DNA of 64,000 nt from Methylosinus sp. H3A (GCF_015709455.1 NZ_JADNQW010000005.1:3306001-3370000), one strand, 5' to 3'; numbered from the stretch's first letter, positions 1 to 10,922 are shown. Numbers and translations: made by a program. Notes: generated from the sequence alone by a model not told the origin.

Positions 1-1410
1 ATTGTTGAGCCGCGCGAAATTGAACGGCTCGGGGCGCGCGAGCACGCGAACCCGTGGGTCCGTCTTCGCCTTTTCGAGAATGGCGAAGGTCTCCGCCTTC
101 CGGCTGCCATTGTCGACGATCAGGAGCTCGAAGGAAGGATGCGTCGACAGGCGCAGAATGCTCTCGAGGCAGGGGCCGAGAATATCCGGCCGGTCGCGCG
201 TCAGCAGGATGATGGAGACGCTCGGCGCAGGGCCCATGGGCGTGGGAGAGGGCGGAGCGGCGCGCGCCTCTCCATCTTCGTCTTCGTCGCGGGTGAGAAG
301 CCAGCGGCGCAGATGCGCGATCTCGCTTCGCTCGAGCGTGAAAGGCGCCGAGCGCATCGCTTCGTCGATCTCGGCCGATGCGAGCGTCGAGACGGCGTAA
401 AAGGCGCAGTGGCCCAGATATGGACGCGTCGCCGCGAGCGAAGGGCTCCAATCGGGTTTGAACGTCGGGCGAATTCCGTGCGCGGCGCGCAGCAGCTCGT
501 CGGCGTAGATCAGCTTCGTCTGCGGCGCGCGGGCGATCGTCTCGGCGAGGCAGGCGAGCGCATGATCGGCCAATTCGTCGCCCGGTCGCAGGCGCGCGAC
601 GAAATCCGTCTCGGCGAGGAGAGGGCGAAGCTCCGCCTCGCTCCGCGTGACGCTCGCGGGGCGCGCAAAGGACTGCCGCTCGATCGAGGCGAGGGTGCGC
701 GCCAATCTGTCGGGGGCCGCCTCCGAGTCCGAAACGAGAATGGCGAAGCGCGGCAGGCGCCCGATCTCGCTGCGTGGCGCATCGAGTCCATCTCGCTCGA
801 AGGGACGCTTGCGCCGCGCGAACCAGCGTTCGAAATCCTCGAGCGGCTCCGAATTATTCGCCCAGTCGAGCGCATTCTCGGCCTCCGCTCGAAAGCCGAA
901 CAGCGTGGGGACGAAAAAGGACCAGAGCTTGCCCGGCTTGCGACGCCGGACGCGCGCCAGCGTCTCGACGAGACCGACGGGCCGCACGCTCTCGATCGCA
1001 AAGCCGAAGGGGCCGGGTCGGTCGGTCGGGCTGAGCAGAATCTCGCATGCGCCGCGGGGCAGGGCGCCGATCCATACGCCTGCGCCGGCCACCGGGCCGG
1101 GGAGAATGCGGTCGATGACCTGGGTCGGCGTCACGAAGCGCAGAATGGGGCGGACAGGATCGTCCAGCAGGCTCGCGCGAAACACGATCTCGACGAAACG
1201 GCTCGCGCCGAAATCGGCCTCGACGCGCAGCCAGGGTTCGTTGGAAAGTGAAAAGAAGCGGCCGTCCCGGACGACGACGTCCTTTTCGGGGGTCAGCGCA
1301 TAGGTCTGCCGCGTCAAATGCGATCCACTGCTCGAGCTGCGGCGCGCCGCAATGGCGCGGACCGAATAGGCTGTCCTCTTGGGCGACGGGCGCCGCCTTG
1401 TCAACGCCAT
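1..1410 (-). CDS. glycosyltransferase family 2 protein, 3' end outside window
   Basis: The reading frame runs on the minus strand from an ATG at 1410 and is still open at base 1, so about 470 N-terminal residues are visible. A GT-A type domain begins near residue 396 with SVSIILLTRDRP and continues with SFELLIVDNGS and the NFARLNN segment at the window edge, the pattern of a family 2 glycosyltransferase nucleotide-binding fold. The roughly 390 residues before it form an uncharacterised N-terminal region with Arg-rich stretches and the sequence YADEL near residue 310. Such enzymes usually build cell-surface polysaccharide at the membrane. The start is the first ATG; the first 30 residues are basic and poor in hydrophobics, so a later start is possible. 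It is transcribed divergently from the P-type ATPase. Acceptor and donor cannot be inferred. Confidence 0.8.
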   Translation of the reverse strand, partial: MALTRRRPSPKRTAYSVRAIAARRSSSSGSHLTRQTYALTPEKDVVVRDGRFFSLSNEPWLRVEADFGASRFVEIVFRASLLDDPVRPILRFVTPTQVIDRILPGPVAGAGVWIGALPRGACEILLSPTDRPGPFGFAIESVRPVGLVETLARVRRRKPGKLWSFFVPTLFGFRAEAENALDWANNSEPLEDFERWFARRKRPFERDGLDAPRSEIGRLPRFAILVSDSEAAPDRLARTLASIERQSFARPASVTRSEAELRPLLAETDFVARLRPGDELADHALACLAETIARAPQTKLIYADELLRAAHGIRPTFKPDWSPSLAATRPYLGHCAFYAVSTLASAEIDEAMRSAPFTLERSEIAHLRRWLLTRDEDEDGEARAAPPSPTPMGPAPSVSIILLTRDRPDILGPCLESILRLSTHPSFELLIVDNGSRKAETFAILEKAKTDPRVRVLARPEPFNFARLNN

Positions 1411-1523
1411 GGTTAATGTGGCGCGCGCGGGATTCATCGTTAAGGGGAGACTATTTCCACGCGCGAACGGCGCTATGTCTCGCTGGGCGCTCGGTTGCGG
1501 GCGCGCTGAGCGAGAGATACGCC

Positions 1524-4139
<2,616 letters not shown>

Positions 4140-4165
4140 CGCAAGCGCATCGAGAGGAAACGTGA

Positions 4166-5044
4166 ATGGACTGGCGTGACAAATATATCGTCGAGCCGGG
4201 CGCGAAGCTGCGCCTTGCCGATTATGACCCCTCCGACACGGGCAAGAACAAGTCGCATGAGGAGGCGTTGCCGAAGATCAAGGAACATGTCGAGCGAATG
4301 GCGAAGCTGCAATATCTGCTGTACGCCGACGGCTCGCAGGGGCTGCTCATCGTGCTGCAGGCGCTCGACGCCGGCGGCAAGGACGGCACGATCAGGCATT
4401 TGTTCTCCGGCATGAACCCGCAAGGCGTCTCCGTCGCCTGCTTCAAGCAGCCGACGCCGATCGAGCACGACCATGATTTTCTCTGGCGCATCCACGCCCA
4501 TGCGCCGCCCAAGGGCCATGTCGTCATTTTCAATCGCTCGCATTACGAGGATGTGCTCGTCGTGCGCGTGCATAAGCTCGTCCCGCGCGACATATGGTCG
4601 AAGCGCTATGACGAGATCAATGAATTCGAGCATTTGCTGGCGCGCGACGGCAATGTGCGAATTCTGAAATTCTATCTCCATATCAGCCCGCAGGAGCAGC
4701 TCGCGCGGTTCAAGCAGCGGCTCGACGATCCCTCGCGCAATTGGAAGATCAGCGAGAGCGACTACACGGAGCGGGAATATTGGCCGCAATATTTGGAGGC
4801 TTATGAGGAGGCGCTGGCGCGCACCAGCACCAAGCATGCGCCCTGGTTCGTCGTGCCCTCGAACCACAAATGGTTCCGAGACCTCGTCATTTCACGAATC
4901 GTCGTCGATACGCTGGATGAGATGGGGCTGAAGCTGCCGCCGACGCGCGTCGATCTCACGCAGATCGCGAAAAAATATCACGCGGCTGTGGCGGAGGCGA
5001 AAAACGGAGCCTTGGGGAAGGGCGACTTGGGGAAGGGCAAATAG
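4166..5044 (+). CDS. ppk2: polyphosphate kinase 2 family protein
   Basis: The 292-residue protein matches the PPK2 family, which moves phosphate between polyphosphate and nucleoside mono- or diphosphates in the cytoplasm. The Walker A-like loop DAGGKDGT lies at residues 68-75, and the second nucleotide-binding segment FNRSHYEDV at about 122-130; the lid and helical region follow with SPQEQLARFKQRLDDP. Length and single-domain layout fit the class I/III branch; which nucleotide is used cannot be read by eye. The start is supported by a GAGGAAA ribosome-binding site about 9 bases before the ATG. It sits directly downstream of the P-type ATPase and probably shares its transcript. The last residues are a Gly/Lys-rich tail (GALGKGDLGKGK) formed by a short direct repeat. 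Confidence 0.9.
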   Translation: MDWRDKYIVEPGAKLRLADYDPSDTGKNKSHEEALPKIKEHVERMAKLQYLLYADGSQGLLIVLQALDAGGKDGTIRHLFSGMNPQGVSVACFKQPTPIEHDHDFLWRIHAHAPPKGHVVIFNRSHYEDVLVVRVHKLVPRDIWSKRYDEINEFEHLLARDGNVRILKFYLHISPQEQLARFKQRLDDPSRNWKISESDYTEREYWPQYLEAYEEALARTSTKHAPWFVVPSNHKWFRDLVISRIVVDTLDEMGLKLPPTRVDLTQIAKKYHAAVAEAKNGALGKGDLGKGK

Positions 5045-5053
5045 ACCGGCGCG

Positions 5054-5332
5054 TCAGTCGGCCTTGCGCTGAGAATCGCCTTCGCGCTCGTCGCGGCGGC
5101 GGAAGCGCAGCACCGCGCCGGGGGCGCGGTTGCGGGCGCTGATGCGGCTGCGGCCTGTGCCGGTGAGCACATAACGGCCGCGGCTGTCGTCCCAACGCAT
5201 GAGATCGGCCGCTATGGCACGCTGGCGCAGCGCCATCGTCATAGGATCCTGCACATGCGGCGGCGCGATGTCGCCATGCGCATCGACCTTCTTCAAGGCC
5301 TCGATCAGCGTGGTTTCTTGAGAGTCCGTCAT
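5054..5332 (-). CDS. conserved hypothetical protein, 92 aa
   Basis: No domain is recognised. The protein has an ordered N-terminal part (EALKKVDAHGDIAPPHVQDPM) and a basic C-terminal part containing TGTGRSRISARNRAPG followed by an Arg-rich tail. The ATG at 5332 is preceded by CGGAGAG at a good distance, and codon usage follows the GC-rich third-position pattern of neighbouring genes. It is convergent with ppk2, ending 9 bases from the ppk2 stop. The basic tail could bind nucleic acid, but that is inference. I am fairly sure it is translated because the opposite strand offers only low-quality frames here. Confidence 0.6.
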   Translation of the reverse strand: MTDSQETTLIEALKKVDAHGDIAPPHVQDPMTMALRQRAIAADLMRWDDSRGRYVLTGTGRSRISARNRAPGAVLRFRRRDEREGDSQRKAD

Positions 5333-5449
5333 CGCTCTCCGTATATGACGCCGATCGGGTCGATGAGCAAGGATTTTGAACGAACAGCGAAGGCGAAGGT
5401 TAGCGCCGTCTTGCGGCGGCGGCGCTCGCGCGGACGGGGCCTCGTCCGT

Positions 5450-6082
5450 TCAGCGGGCGGCTTCCGGCAGGCGGCGTTTCCATCTCTCGCCGGCGCGCAG
5501 CTCGGTCCCCAGAACCCAGCGCAACTGGATCGGGCGACGGACGCGACGGCTCGTCGCCTCGCTTTGCGCGACAATGGCGATAGGAGCGAGCGGCTGCTGC
5601 GCGACGATGGCGACCGGCGGCGGCGCGGGCGAACGCCTCGGCGCCGGCGTCTGCGCCGGCTCGGTCGGCGCGCGGCGCCGGGTCTGGCGAATCGGCGTCT
5701 CGACCTCGGGAGCGGCGGCCTTCTTCACGCCGCGCGGACGGCCGGGCCCACGGCGAACGGGCTCCACTGGCTCGGGCGGCGGCGCGACGGTCTCGATGAG
5801 GCTCGGAAGCACACGGCCGGTCGTCGCCGGCGCGGCCCCGGCCTCCGCCGTCACCGGCTCGGCCTTTTTCCCAAAGACGAGATCGGCCGCCTTCATCGCG
5901 GCTTCATAGCTGTCGTCATGGTGCGTCTCGCGCTCCACGACGCGCGGCGCGAAGGCGGCGATGTCGAGAAACGCCGGTTTCGGCTCCGCCGCCGCTTCTT
6001 CGATCAGAGGGAGACGGCCCGCCGCCGCCTTGGCGGAGCGAGATTTGAATTCCTTCACGAAGGGGCGGACGATGCGGCGCAT
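5450..6082 (-). CDS. hypothetical basic/Ala-Pro-rich protein with AT-hook-like motif
   Basis: The frame gives 210 residues from the ATG at 6082; an upstream ATG at 6130 would add only Arg-rich sequence. The visible features are an ordered N-terminal third (RPFVKEFKSRS, then a stretch ending HHDDSYEAAMKAADLVFG), a central Pro/Ala-rich linker, and the sequence RRGPGRPRGVKK around residue 125, which matches the GRP core of an AT-hook. AT-hooks bind the minor groove of AT-rich DNA; here the single copy in a low-complexity region makes that a suggestion only. The C-terminal 30 residues look structured (RRPIQLRWVLG). It has no obvious operon partner. Function unknown. Confidence 0.55.
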   Translation of the reverse strand: MRRIVRPFVKEFKSRSAKAAAGRLPLIEEAAAEPKPAFLDIAAFAPRVVERETHHDDSYEAAMKAADLVFGKKAEPVTAEAGAAPATTGRVLPSLIETVAPPPEPVEPVRRGPGRPRGVKKAAAPEVETPIRQTRRRAPTEPAQTPAPRRSPAPPPVAIVAQQPLAPIAIVAQSEATSRRVRRPIQLRWVLGTELRAGERWKRRLPEAAR

Positions 6083-6428
6083 GGGTCTCCGGCGTCGATG
6101 AGGGCGAAACGACCTCCGTCGGACGATCATCGTCCGAATCGGTAATGTCAGCTGCGAGCTTTTCCAGGATGAACGGAAATTCCGAACGCTGGTAGAGTGG
6201 GCGAATACTTAGCCGATGTCGAGAGGAAATGCGGCCACGGTAACAGATTTGTTACTCTGCCGCACGCGACGATAGACGTCTTGCGGCGCATCTCTACTTT
6301 ATCGTGCGAATCGTGTCGAAACGACCACATTGCGCCGACGTTTACGTTGCGGCGCAGCGGAGGCGGGATTGAAGTCGCGCCGAGCGCCTCTAGTTTCATG
6401 GCGATATTGGAGAACTCGGGAGCCGACC
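6083..6428. other. intergenic region between divergent small genes
   Basis: These 346 bases separate the AT-hook-like gene (minus) from the small membrane protein gene (plus). They are less GC-rich than the flanks, as expected for a divergent promoter region. Short open frames on both strands here show no recognisable composition. I found no clear sigma-70 or EcfG pair that I would defend. Confidence 0.4.
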
Positions 6429-6668
6429 ATGGAGTCCTGCGAACAGCCGCTCGCGTCGATGCCATTCTGCGAGGCGGTGAGCTGCGTATGGGCCAAGGGC
6501 GAAACCGCCCTCAATTCGGTGTTGCAGACGCCCGCTTCGGCGAGCATTGGCGATTGGGGGCTGACGCTCCTCGTCGCGCTCATTCTCATCAATCTCGTCA
6601 TCATGCTGTTCAGAGCGGCGTTTCCGCGACGCCGATTCGACGAGCACGCTCCGACCCCCAGGGCCTGA
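6429..6668 (+). CDS. small single-pass membrane protein, hypothetical
   Basis: The 79-residue product has a polar N-terminal half containing three cysteines (SCEQ, FCEA, SCVW), then one strong transmembrane segment (WGLTLLVALILINLVIMLF) at roughly residues 43-62 and a short basic tail (PRRRFDE). This arrangement predicts one membrane span with the basic end in the cytoplasm. The frame extends further upstream, but the sequence before this ATG is Arg/Cys-rich and not convincing. No family recognised. It lies 54 bases before the convergent tRNA-Ala gene. Confidence 0.5.
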   Translation: MESCEQPLASMPFCEAVSCVWAKGETALNSVLQTPASASIGDWGLTLLVALILINLVIMLFRAAFPRRRFDEHAPTPRA

Positions 6669-6722
6669 GGATCATTCGGTTCCTCTGAGCGGGAAGACGC
6701 GAGCGGGCGGCCGGATTCGGCC

Positions 6723-6798
6723 TGGTGGAGCTGCGGGGAATCGAACCCCGGACCTCTGCAGTGCGATTGCAGCGCTCTCCCATCTGAGCTACAGCCCC
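6723..6798 (-). tRNA. tRNA-Ala (CGC anticodon)
   Basis: Read on the minus strand the 76 bases fold as a full cloverleaf. The acceptor arm is GGGGCTG/CAGCTCC with discriminator A and encoded CCA; the D arm contains GTAGCTCAGATGGGAGAGC; the anticodon stem is CTGCA/TGCAG around the loop ATCGCAC, giving anticodon CGC (reads GCG, alanine); the T arm is CCGGGGTTCGATTCCCCG. The G-U pair typical of tRNA-Ala sits at G3-U70, which supports the alanine identity. Confidence 0.95.
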
Positions 6799-6993
6799 GC
6801 TCCGAGGCGCTGGATACTCGGCGCCTATTCGGCTGTCAATCCGCTCCGCGTCGAAATCGTTCCCTCCGACGGCGGCCGAGCCCGACCGTGGCCTCGCGAC
6901 GGCCGAGCCGAGGCTCGCCTCGAGCGCGGGGATTGCGGCGGCCGGGCAGGAAGGATAGAGACGTCTGCGAATTCGACCGGTGGAAAGCGCAAC

Positions 6994-7284
6994 ATGCAAT
7001 ATGCCTTGGTCAATCTTCTCTTCACGATCATCGACCTCTATTGGTGGGTCGTTATCGCAATGGCCGTGATGTCCTGGCTCATCGCTTTCGATGTGGTGAA
7101 CACCAGATCGCGGGTGGTCTATTCGCTGTGGAACGCGCTCAATGCGCTGACCGAGCCTGTTCTGCGGCCGATTCGCAGCGTGCTGCCCAGCCTGGGCGGG
7201 ATGGACATTTCGCCGATCATCCTGCTGCTGGCGCTGCAATTCCTACGCAATGTCGTGGCCGGGCAGCTCGGCGGCATAGGCTGA
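6994..7284 (+). CDS. YggT family integral membrane protein
   Basis: The 96-residue protein has two hydrophobic segments (about residues 5-32 and 70-90) separated by a loop containing LTEPVLRPIRSVLP. That Pro/Arg motif after a hydrophobic helix is the signature of the YggT family (PF02325). YggT-like proteins are inner-membrane proteins of poorly defined role, linked in other bacteria to osmotic stress and, in cyanobacteria and plants, to plastid or thylakoid organisation. It is followed at one base by a DUF167 gene; yggT-yggU adjacency is a known conserved arrangement and confirms both calls. Confidence 0.9.
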   Translation: MQYALVNLLFTIIDLYWWVVIAMAVMSWLIAFDVVNTRSRVVYSLWNALNALTEPVLRPIRSVLPSLGGMDISPIILLLALQFLRNVVAGQLGGIG

Positions 7285-7285
7285 T

Positions 7286-7621
7286 ATGGCCGAGCCGACG
7301 GCCGAGGCCTGGAGCGCGGAGGGGGATGGAGTCGCCCTCTGGGTCCGGCTGACGCCCAAGGGCGGGCGCGACGCCGTCGAAGGCGTCGAACGGCTCGCCG
7401 ACGGCAGGGCCGTGCTCAAGGCGAGGGTGCGGGCGGCGCCGGAGGACGGGCGCGCCAATGACGCGCTCGTCGAGCTCGTCGCTGAAAAGCTCGGCGCGCC
7501 GCGGCGCAGCGTGTCGATCGCCTCCGGTCACACGGCGCGGCTGAAAAAACTCTTCATCGCGGGCGATCCCGCACGGCTCCTCGCAGCGCTGGAGAAGACC
7601 GGCGCGACAAAAAATGGTTGA
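7286..7621 (+). CDS. DUF167 (YggU) family protein
   Basis: The 111-residue protein carries the DUF167 hallmarks: VRLTPKGGRDAVEG, then LKARVRAAPEDGRANDALVELVAEKLG, then VSIASGHTARLKK. The family is a small alpha/beta fold with no assigned biochemical role. Its start lies one base after the yggT stop, so the two genes are almost certainly co-transcribed. The downstream hydratase starts 3 bases after its stop. Nothing in the sequence departs from family expectation. Confidence 0.92.
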   Translation: MAEPTAEAWSAEGDGVALWVRLTPKGGRDAVEGVERLADGRAVLKARVRAAPEDGRANDALVELVAEKLGAPRRSVSIASGHTARLKKLFIAGDPARLLAALEKTGATKNG

Positions 7622-7624
7622 GGT

Positions 7625-8677
7625 ATGAGCAAGTCGAAGGTCGGAAACTTCTTCGAGGATTTTTCTCTGGGCCAGGTGATCCGCCACGCCGCCCCGCGAA
7701 CGGTGACGGTGGGCGATGTCGCGCTCTATACCGCGCTCTACCTGCCGCGCTTCGCCGTGCAGTCCTCGGCGGCCTTCGCTCAGGCGATCGGCTACCGCGA
7801 GGCGCCGATCGACGACATTCTGGTCTTCCATTTCGTGCTCGGCAAGACCGTGCCGGACGTGTCGCTGAACGCCATCGCCAATCTCGGCTATGCCGATTTC
7901 AAATTTCTGGCGCCCGTCTATCCGGGCGACACGCTGACGGCGACCTCCGAGGTCATCGGCCTCAAGGAGAACTCCAATAAGGAGACGGGCGTCGTCTATG
8001 TTCGCTCCACCGGCAAGAATCAGCGCGGCGAGATCGTGCTCGACTACGCCCGCTGGGTGATGGTGAAGAAGCGCGACAAGGACGCCCCCGTCGGGCCGGA
8101 AGTCGTGCCGACGCTGCCCAAATCCGTCGCGCCGGCCGATCTCGGCAAGGCCGTGCCGGCGATAGACGTCGCCGCCTATGACAAGGATTTGGCTGGGTCG
8201 CCCTATTTCTGGGGCGATTATGAAGTGGGCGAGAAGATCGACCACATCGACGGAATGACCGTGGAGGAGGCCGAGCATCAGATCGCGACGCGCCTCTATC
8301 AGAACAACTCCAAGGTGCATTTCAACCAATATTACGAGGCGCAGGGCCGCTTCGGAAAGCGCATCATCTACGGCGGGCATGTGATCTCGCTCGCCCGCGC
8401 GCTCTCCTTCAACGGTCTCGAGAACGCCTTCCACATCGCCGCGGTGAATGGCGGGCGCCATGTCAATCCGCTGTTCGCGGGCGGCACCGTCTTCGCCTGG
8501 TCGGAGGTGCTGGACAAGGTCGAGATTCCCGGCCGCTCGGACATTGGCGCGCTGCGCCTGCGCCTCGTCGCCACCAAGGACCACCCACCGGCGGATTTCC
8601 CGCTGACGACGGCCGAGGGCAAGCCGCATCCGGACGTGCTGCTCGACCTCGACTATTGGGCGGTGATGCCGCGCTGA
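7625..8677 (+). CDS. meaC: mesaconyl-CoA hydratase (MaoC-like dehydratase)
   Basis: The 350-residue protein contains two hot-dog (MaoC-like) halves, typical of the roughly 340-residue mesaconyl-CoA hydratase / beta-methylmalyl-CoA dehydratase of the ethylmalonyl-CoA pathway. Segments recalled from that family include GNFFEDFSLGQ near the N terminus, PRTVTVGDVALYTALY, GKTVPDVSLNAIANLGYA, and in the second half NNSKVHFNQYYEAQGRFGKR followed by IYGGHVISLARAL. The enzyme hydrates mesaconyl-CoA to beta-methylmalyl-CoA during glyoxylate regeneration in serine-cycle methylotrophs and isocitrate-lyase-negative bacteria. It follows DUF167 after 3 bases. The pathway partners (ccr, ecm, mcd, mcl) are not in the window. 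A different MaoC-type dehydratase is possible but less likely. Confidence 0.85.
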   Translation: MSKSKVGNFFEDFSLGQVIRHAAPRTVTVGDVALYTALYLPRFAVQSSAAFAQAIGYREAPIDDILVFHFVLGKTVPDVSLNAIANLGYADFKFLAPVYPGDTLTATSEVIGLKENSNKETGVVYVRSTGKNQRGEIVLDYARWVMVKKRDKDAPVGPEVVPTLPKSVAPADLGKAVPAIDVAAYDKDLAGSPYFWGDYEVGEKIDHIDGMTVEEAEHQIATRLYQNNSKVHFNQYYEAQGRFGKRIIYGGHVISLARALSFNGLENAFHIAAVNGGRHVNPLFAGGTVFAWSEVLDKVEIPGRSDIGALRLRLVATKDHPPADFPLTTAEGKPHPDVLLDLDYWAVMPR

Positions 8678-8685
8678 CGAAAACC

Positions 8686-8716
8686 GCGGCGGCCGGAGAA
8701 CCGGCCGCCGCTTTGT
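8686..8716 (+). terminator. Rho-independent terminator after mesaconyl-CoA hydratase gene
   Basis: An 11-base perfect stem GCGGCGGCCGG / CCGGCCGCCGC with an AGAA loop is followed by TTTGT. The preceding run of A residues (GAAAACC) could let it act for the convergent csbD-like gene as well. It begins 8 bases after the hydratase stop. Confidence 0.75.
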
Positions 8717-8749
8717 CTCTCCCCTGGGAGCGCAGTGGAGAGGTGTCGC

Positions 8750-8950
8750 TCAGTGGAGCGTTTTCAGCCATTCATCCACGTCTTTTTGAACGGCTTCCTT
8801 GCTTTTTCCGTAGCGTTTCTGCAATTCGCCTTCGAATTGGTCACGCTTTCCCTGGATTCTGGTCAGATCGTCATCGGTCAAGTCGCCCCATTTTTCTTTG
8901 ATCTTGCCTTTGGCCTGTTTCCAATTGCCTTCGATCTGGTTCCATTCCAT
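8750..8950 (-). CDS. CsbD family general-stress protein
   Basis: From the ATG at 8950 the product is 66 residues: MEWNQIEGNWKQAKGKIKEK, then WGDLTDDDL and RYGKSKEAVQKDVDEWL. This is the CsbD/UPF0337 signature (PF05532), a family of small hydrophilic proteins induced by general stress in many bacteria. The start is fixed by a strong AGGAGAA ribosome-binding site; the frame extends 28 codons further upstream but that part is not CsbD-like. A GGAAC sequence lies upstream but no matching EcfG -10 element is placed correctly, so its regulation remains unproven. Confidence 0.93.
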   Translation of the reverse strand: MEWNQIEGNWKQAKGKIKEKWGDLTDDDLTRIQGKRDQFEGELQKRYGKSKEAVQKDVDEWLKTLH

Positions 8951-9099
8951 GTTTTTTCTCCTCTGCTGGGGCGCGTCTATTTCGAGCGCCGCACAGGATC
9001 GGATGACAATTCTTGCGGCGGCAGATGGTTCCATCGGTCTTCGCCACGCTCGAGCGCGGCGCTATGTGTTTCTGCAATCGTGAAATGAGAGGTCTGGAT

Positions 9100-10599
9100 A
9101 TGATTTCGAAAGCTTGGATTGCGCTCGCGCTCGCCTTTGGTCTCGCCGCGTCGTCGAGCCTCGCCGCGCCTCCCGCCGCGCAGAAAAAAGAGAGCGAGGA
9201 ATCCGCAGACCAATCGCAGGGCCTGCCGACGGAAGTCACGACCACGCATTCGATGTCGATTCGCGGCGAAAAGCTGTCGTTTCTCTCGCGCGCCGGCGCG
9301 GTGCGGCTGCGCGACGCGCAGAGCGGCGCGCCGCGGGTCGACGTCGCCTATGTCTCCTATGAGCGGTCCGACGTCGACGCGCTGGCGCGGCCGATCGCTT
9401 TCGTTTTCAATGGCGGGCCGGGCGCGGCCTCCGCCTGGCTCGGCCTCGGCGGACTCTCGCCCTGGCGCCTGTCGCTCGGCTCCGGCTCTCTGTCGCCGTC
9501 CGCGCCGCCGATCGTCGTCGACAACGCCGAGAGCTGGTTGCCCTTCGTCGATCTGGTCTTCATCGATCCGCCGGGCACGGGCTACAGCAAATTCCTCACC
9601 GACAATGAGGAGGTGAGGAAGCATTTCTTCTCGACGCAGGGCGACGCCGAGGCGCTCGCCGTCGTCGTGCGCAAATGGTTGGCGACGCATCGGCGCATCG
9701 CCTCGCCGAAATTTCTCGTCGGCGAGAGCTATGGCGGCTTTCGCGCGGTCGAGCTCGCCCATGCGCTGCGCGAGCGTGAGAGCGTCGGCGTCGAGGGGCT
9801 GGTGCTGATCTCGCCGGCGCTCGATTTCGCCTGGCTCGACAGCCCGCGCAATCTTTTGTCTCTGGCCGGACGCCTGCCGTCCTATGCGGCTGTGGCGCGC
9901 GACGCCAAGCAGCGTTCCGAGCTCGTCGATGTCGAGGCCTACGCCTCGGGCGAGTTCCTCGTCGATCTGCTCAAGGGTCCGCGCGACAAGGAGGCGCTCG
10001 AGCGGCTCGATACGAATGTCGCGCGCTTCACCGGGCTCGAGCCGCGCATCGTGCAGGATGAGGGCGGCCGCGTCGCGCTCAAGACCTTTTTGCGTGATCG
10101 CCTGCGCGCCTCGCGTCTCGTCTCCAGCGCCTATGACGGCGAGGTGACGGGCTTCGATCCGCGGCCCTTTTCGCGCGAGAGCGATTGGGCCGATCCGGTG
10201 CTCGACGCGCTCGCCGCGCCGCTCGGAGCGGCCATGACGCGAGTCACCATAGAGAAGCTGCAATGGCCGATCGGCGACGCCCGCTATGAGATTCTCAATC
10301 ACAAGGTGGCGCGTGACTGGGATTTCGGCCGCGGCGGCCGCGCCAACGCCGAGGCCGTCTCGACGCTGCGCGACGAGCTCGCCCTCGACGGGCGCTTGAA
10401 AGTGCTCGTCGCCCATGGGCTCGCCGATCTGGTGACGCCCTATTTCGCCAGCAAGCTGCTGCTCGATCAGCTGCCGGCCTTCGGCGAGGCGTCGCGGCTG
10501 CGGCTCGTGACCGTGCCCGGCGGGCACATGTCCTATATCCGCGACGACGCTCGCCGTCTGTTGCGCGACGAAGCGCGCAAGACGATCGAAGGCAAGTGA
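9100..10599 (+). CDS. secreted S10 family serine carboxypeptidase-like protein
   Basis: The 499-residue product starts with a signal peptide (MISKAWIALALAFGLAASSS...AA). The peptidase S10 pattern is complete: NGGPGAASAWLGLGG near residue 105, the nucleophile motif GESYGGFRA around residue 208, the Asp-containing segment AHGLADLVTPYFASK near 445, and the catalytic His in VPGGHMSYIRDDAR near 475. Members are acid serine carboxypeptidases, and bacterial ones are periplasmic or secreted; substrate unknown. I chose the ATG at 9100 because it begins the signal peptide; the frame extends upstream 29 codons without support. It is divergent from csbD. No adjacent partner. Confidence 0.88.
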   Translation: MISKAWIALALAFGLAASSSLAAPPAAQKKESEESADQSQGLPTEVTTTHSMSIRGEKLSFLSRAGAVRLRDAQSGAPRVDVAYVSYERSDVDALARPIAFVFNGGPGAASAWLGLGGLSPWRLSLGSGSLSPSAPPIVVDNAESWLPFVDLVFIDPPGTGYSKFLTDNEEVRKHFFSTQGDAEALAVVVRKWLATHRRIASPKFLVGESYGGFRAVELAHALRERESVGVEGLVLISPALDFAWLDSPRNLLSLAGRLPSYAAVARDAKQRSELVDVEAYASGEFLVDLLKGPRDKEALERLDTNVARFTGLEPRIVQDEGGRVALKTFLRDRLRASRLVSSAYDGEVTGFDPRPFSRESDWADPVLDALAAPLGAAMTRVTIEKLQWPIGDARYEILNHKVARDWDFGRGGRANAEAVSTLRDELALDGRLKVLVAHGLADLVTPYFASKLLLDQLPAFGEASRLRLVTVPGGHMSYIRDDARRLLRDEARKTIEGK

Positions 10600-10922
10600 G
10601 CGTTTTACGACGCGCGAGCGAGGCGGGGGCGGCGTCCTGCGCGCCGCCCCTCGAGCGGAAGGATGCGCGTTGCGCGCGAGCCTGCGCGGTGAGACGAGCA
10701 AGATAGTTTCGTGCAATCGTAAAATGGAAATATTCCAATAAGCGCCTTTCGAACAATGTTCGAAAGGCGACAGAAGCTTTTGTCGTCGGCATTTCAAGAA
10801 TAGCGTTCTTGCAAGATTTCCAGTCTACGCATACGTCGATTGACCCTGCCCCTAGCTGAAAATACTCATAGTGGAACACCTTACCGGCTATGCCGGATCG
10901 GATTCCACGGGGGCAGGACAGA
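10600..10922. other. intergenic region before the siderophore receptor gene
   Basis: This 323-base stretch has a GC-rich inverted repeat just after the peptidase gene (GGGCGGCG...CGCCGCCC near 10628-10651), likely its terminator, and then becomes AT-richer. It contains two palindromes (10725-10737 and 10743-10769) upstream of the TonB receptor. No gene is seen. The frames crossing it have no recognisable protein pattern. Confidence 0.5.
10743..10769. promoter_or_regulatory. perfect 12-bp inverted repeat upstream of iron receptor
   Basis: The arms CGCCTTTCGAAC and GTTCGAAAGGCG are perfect complements with AAT between them. A second smaller palindrome, TGGAA-ATA-TTCCA, precedes it at 10725-10737. 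The position, about 155 bases before a siderophore receptor start, suggests an operator or an attenuating hairpin. It lacks a T-run, so a simple terminator is less likely. It does not match the Irr, RirA or Fur boxes I can recall. Confidence 0.45.

Noticed and set aside
139..1251. Plus-strand open frames of up to 370 codons at the left end
   Set aside because: Their composition is Arg/Gln/Asp-rich shadow; the minus strand of the same bases gives a continuous glycosyltransferase with GT-A motifs.
6197..6688. 163-codon plus-strand frame overlapping the small membrane protein gene
   Set aside because: Its sequence has no hydrophobic or domain pattern, while the overlapping frame from 6429 has a clear membrane helix.
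8951..9060. EcfG-type promoter (GGAAC with CGTT) for the csbD-like gene
   Set aside because: GGAAC is present but at 16-17 bases spacing there is AATTG, not CGTT.
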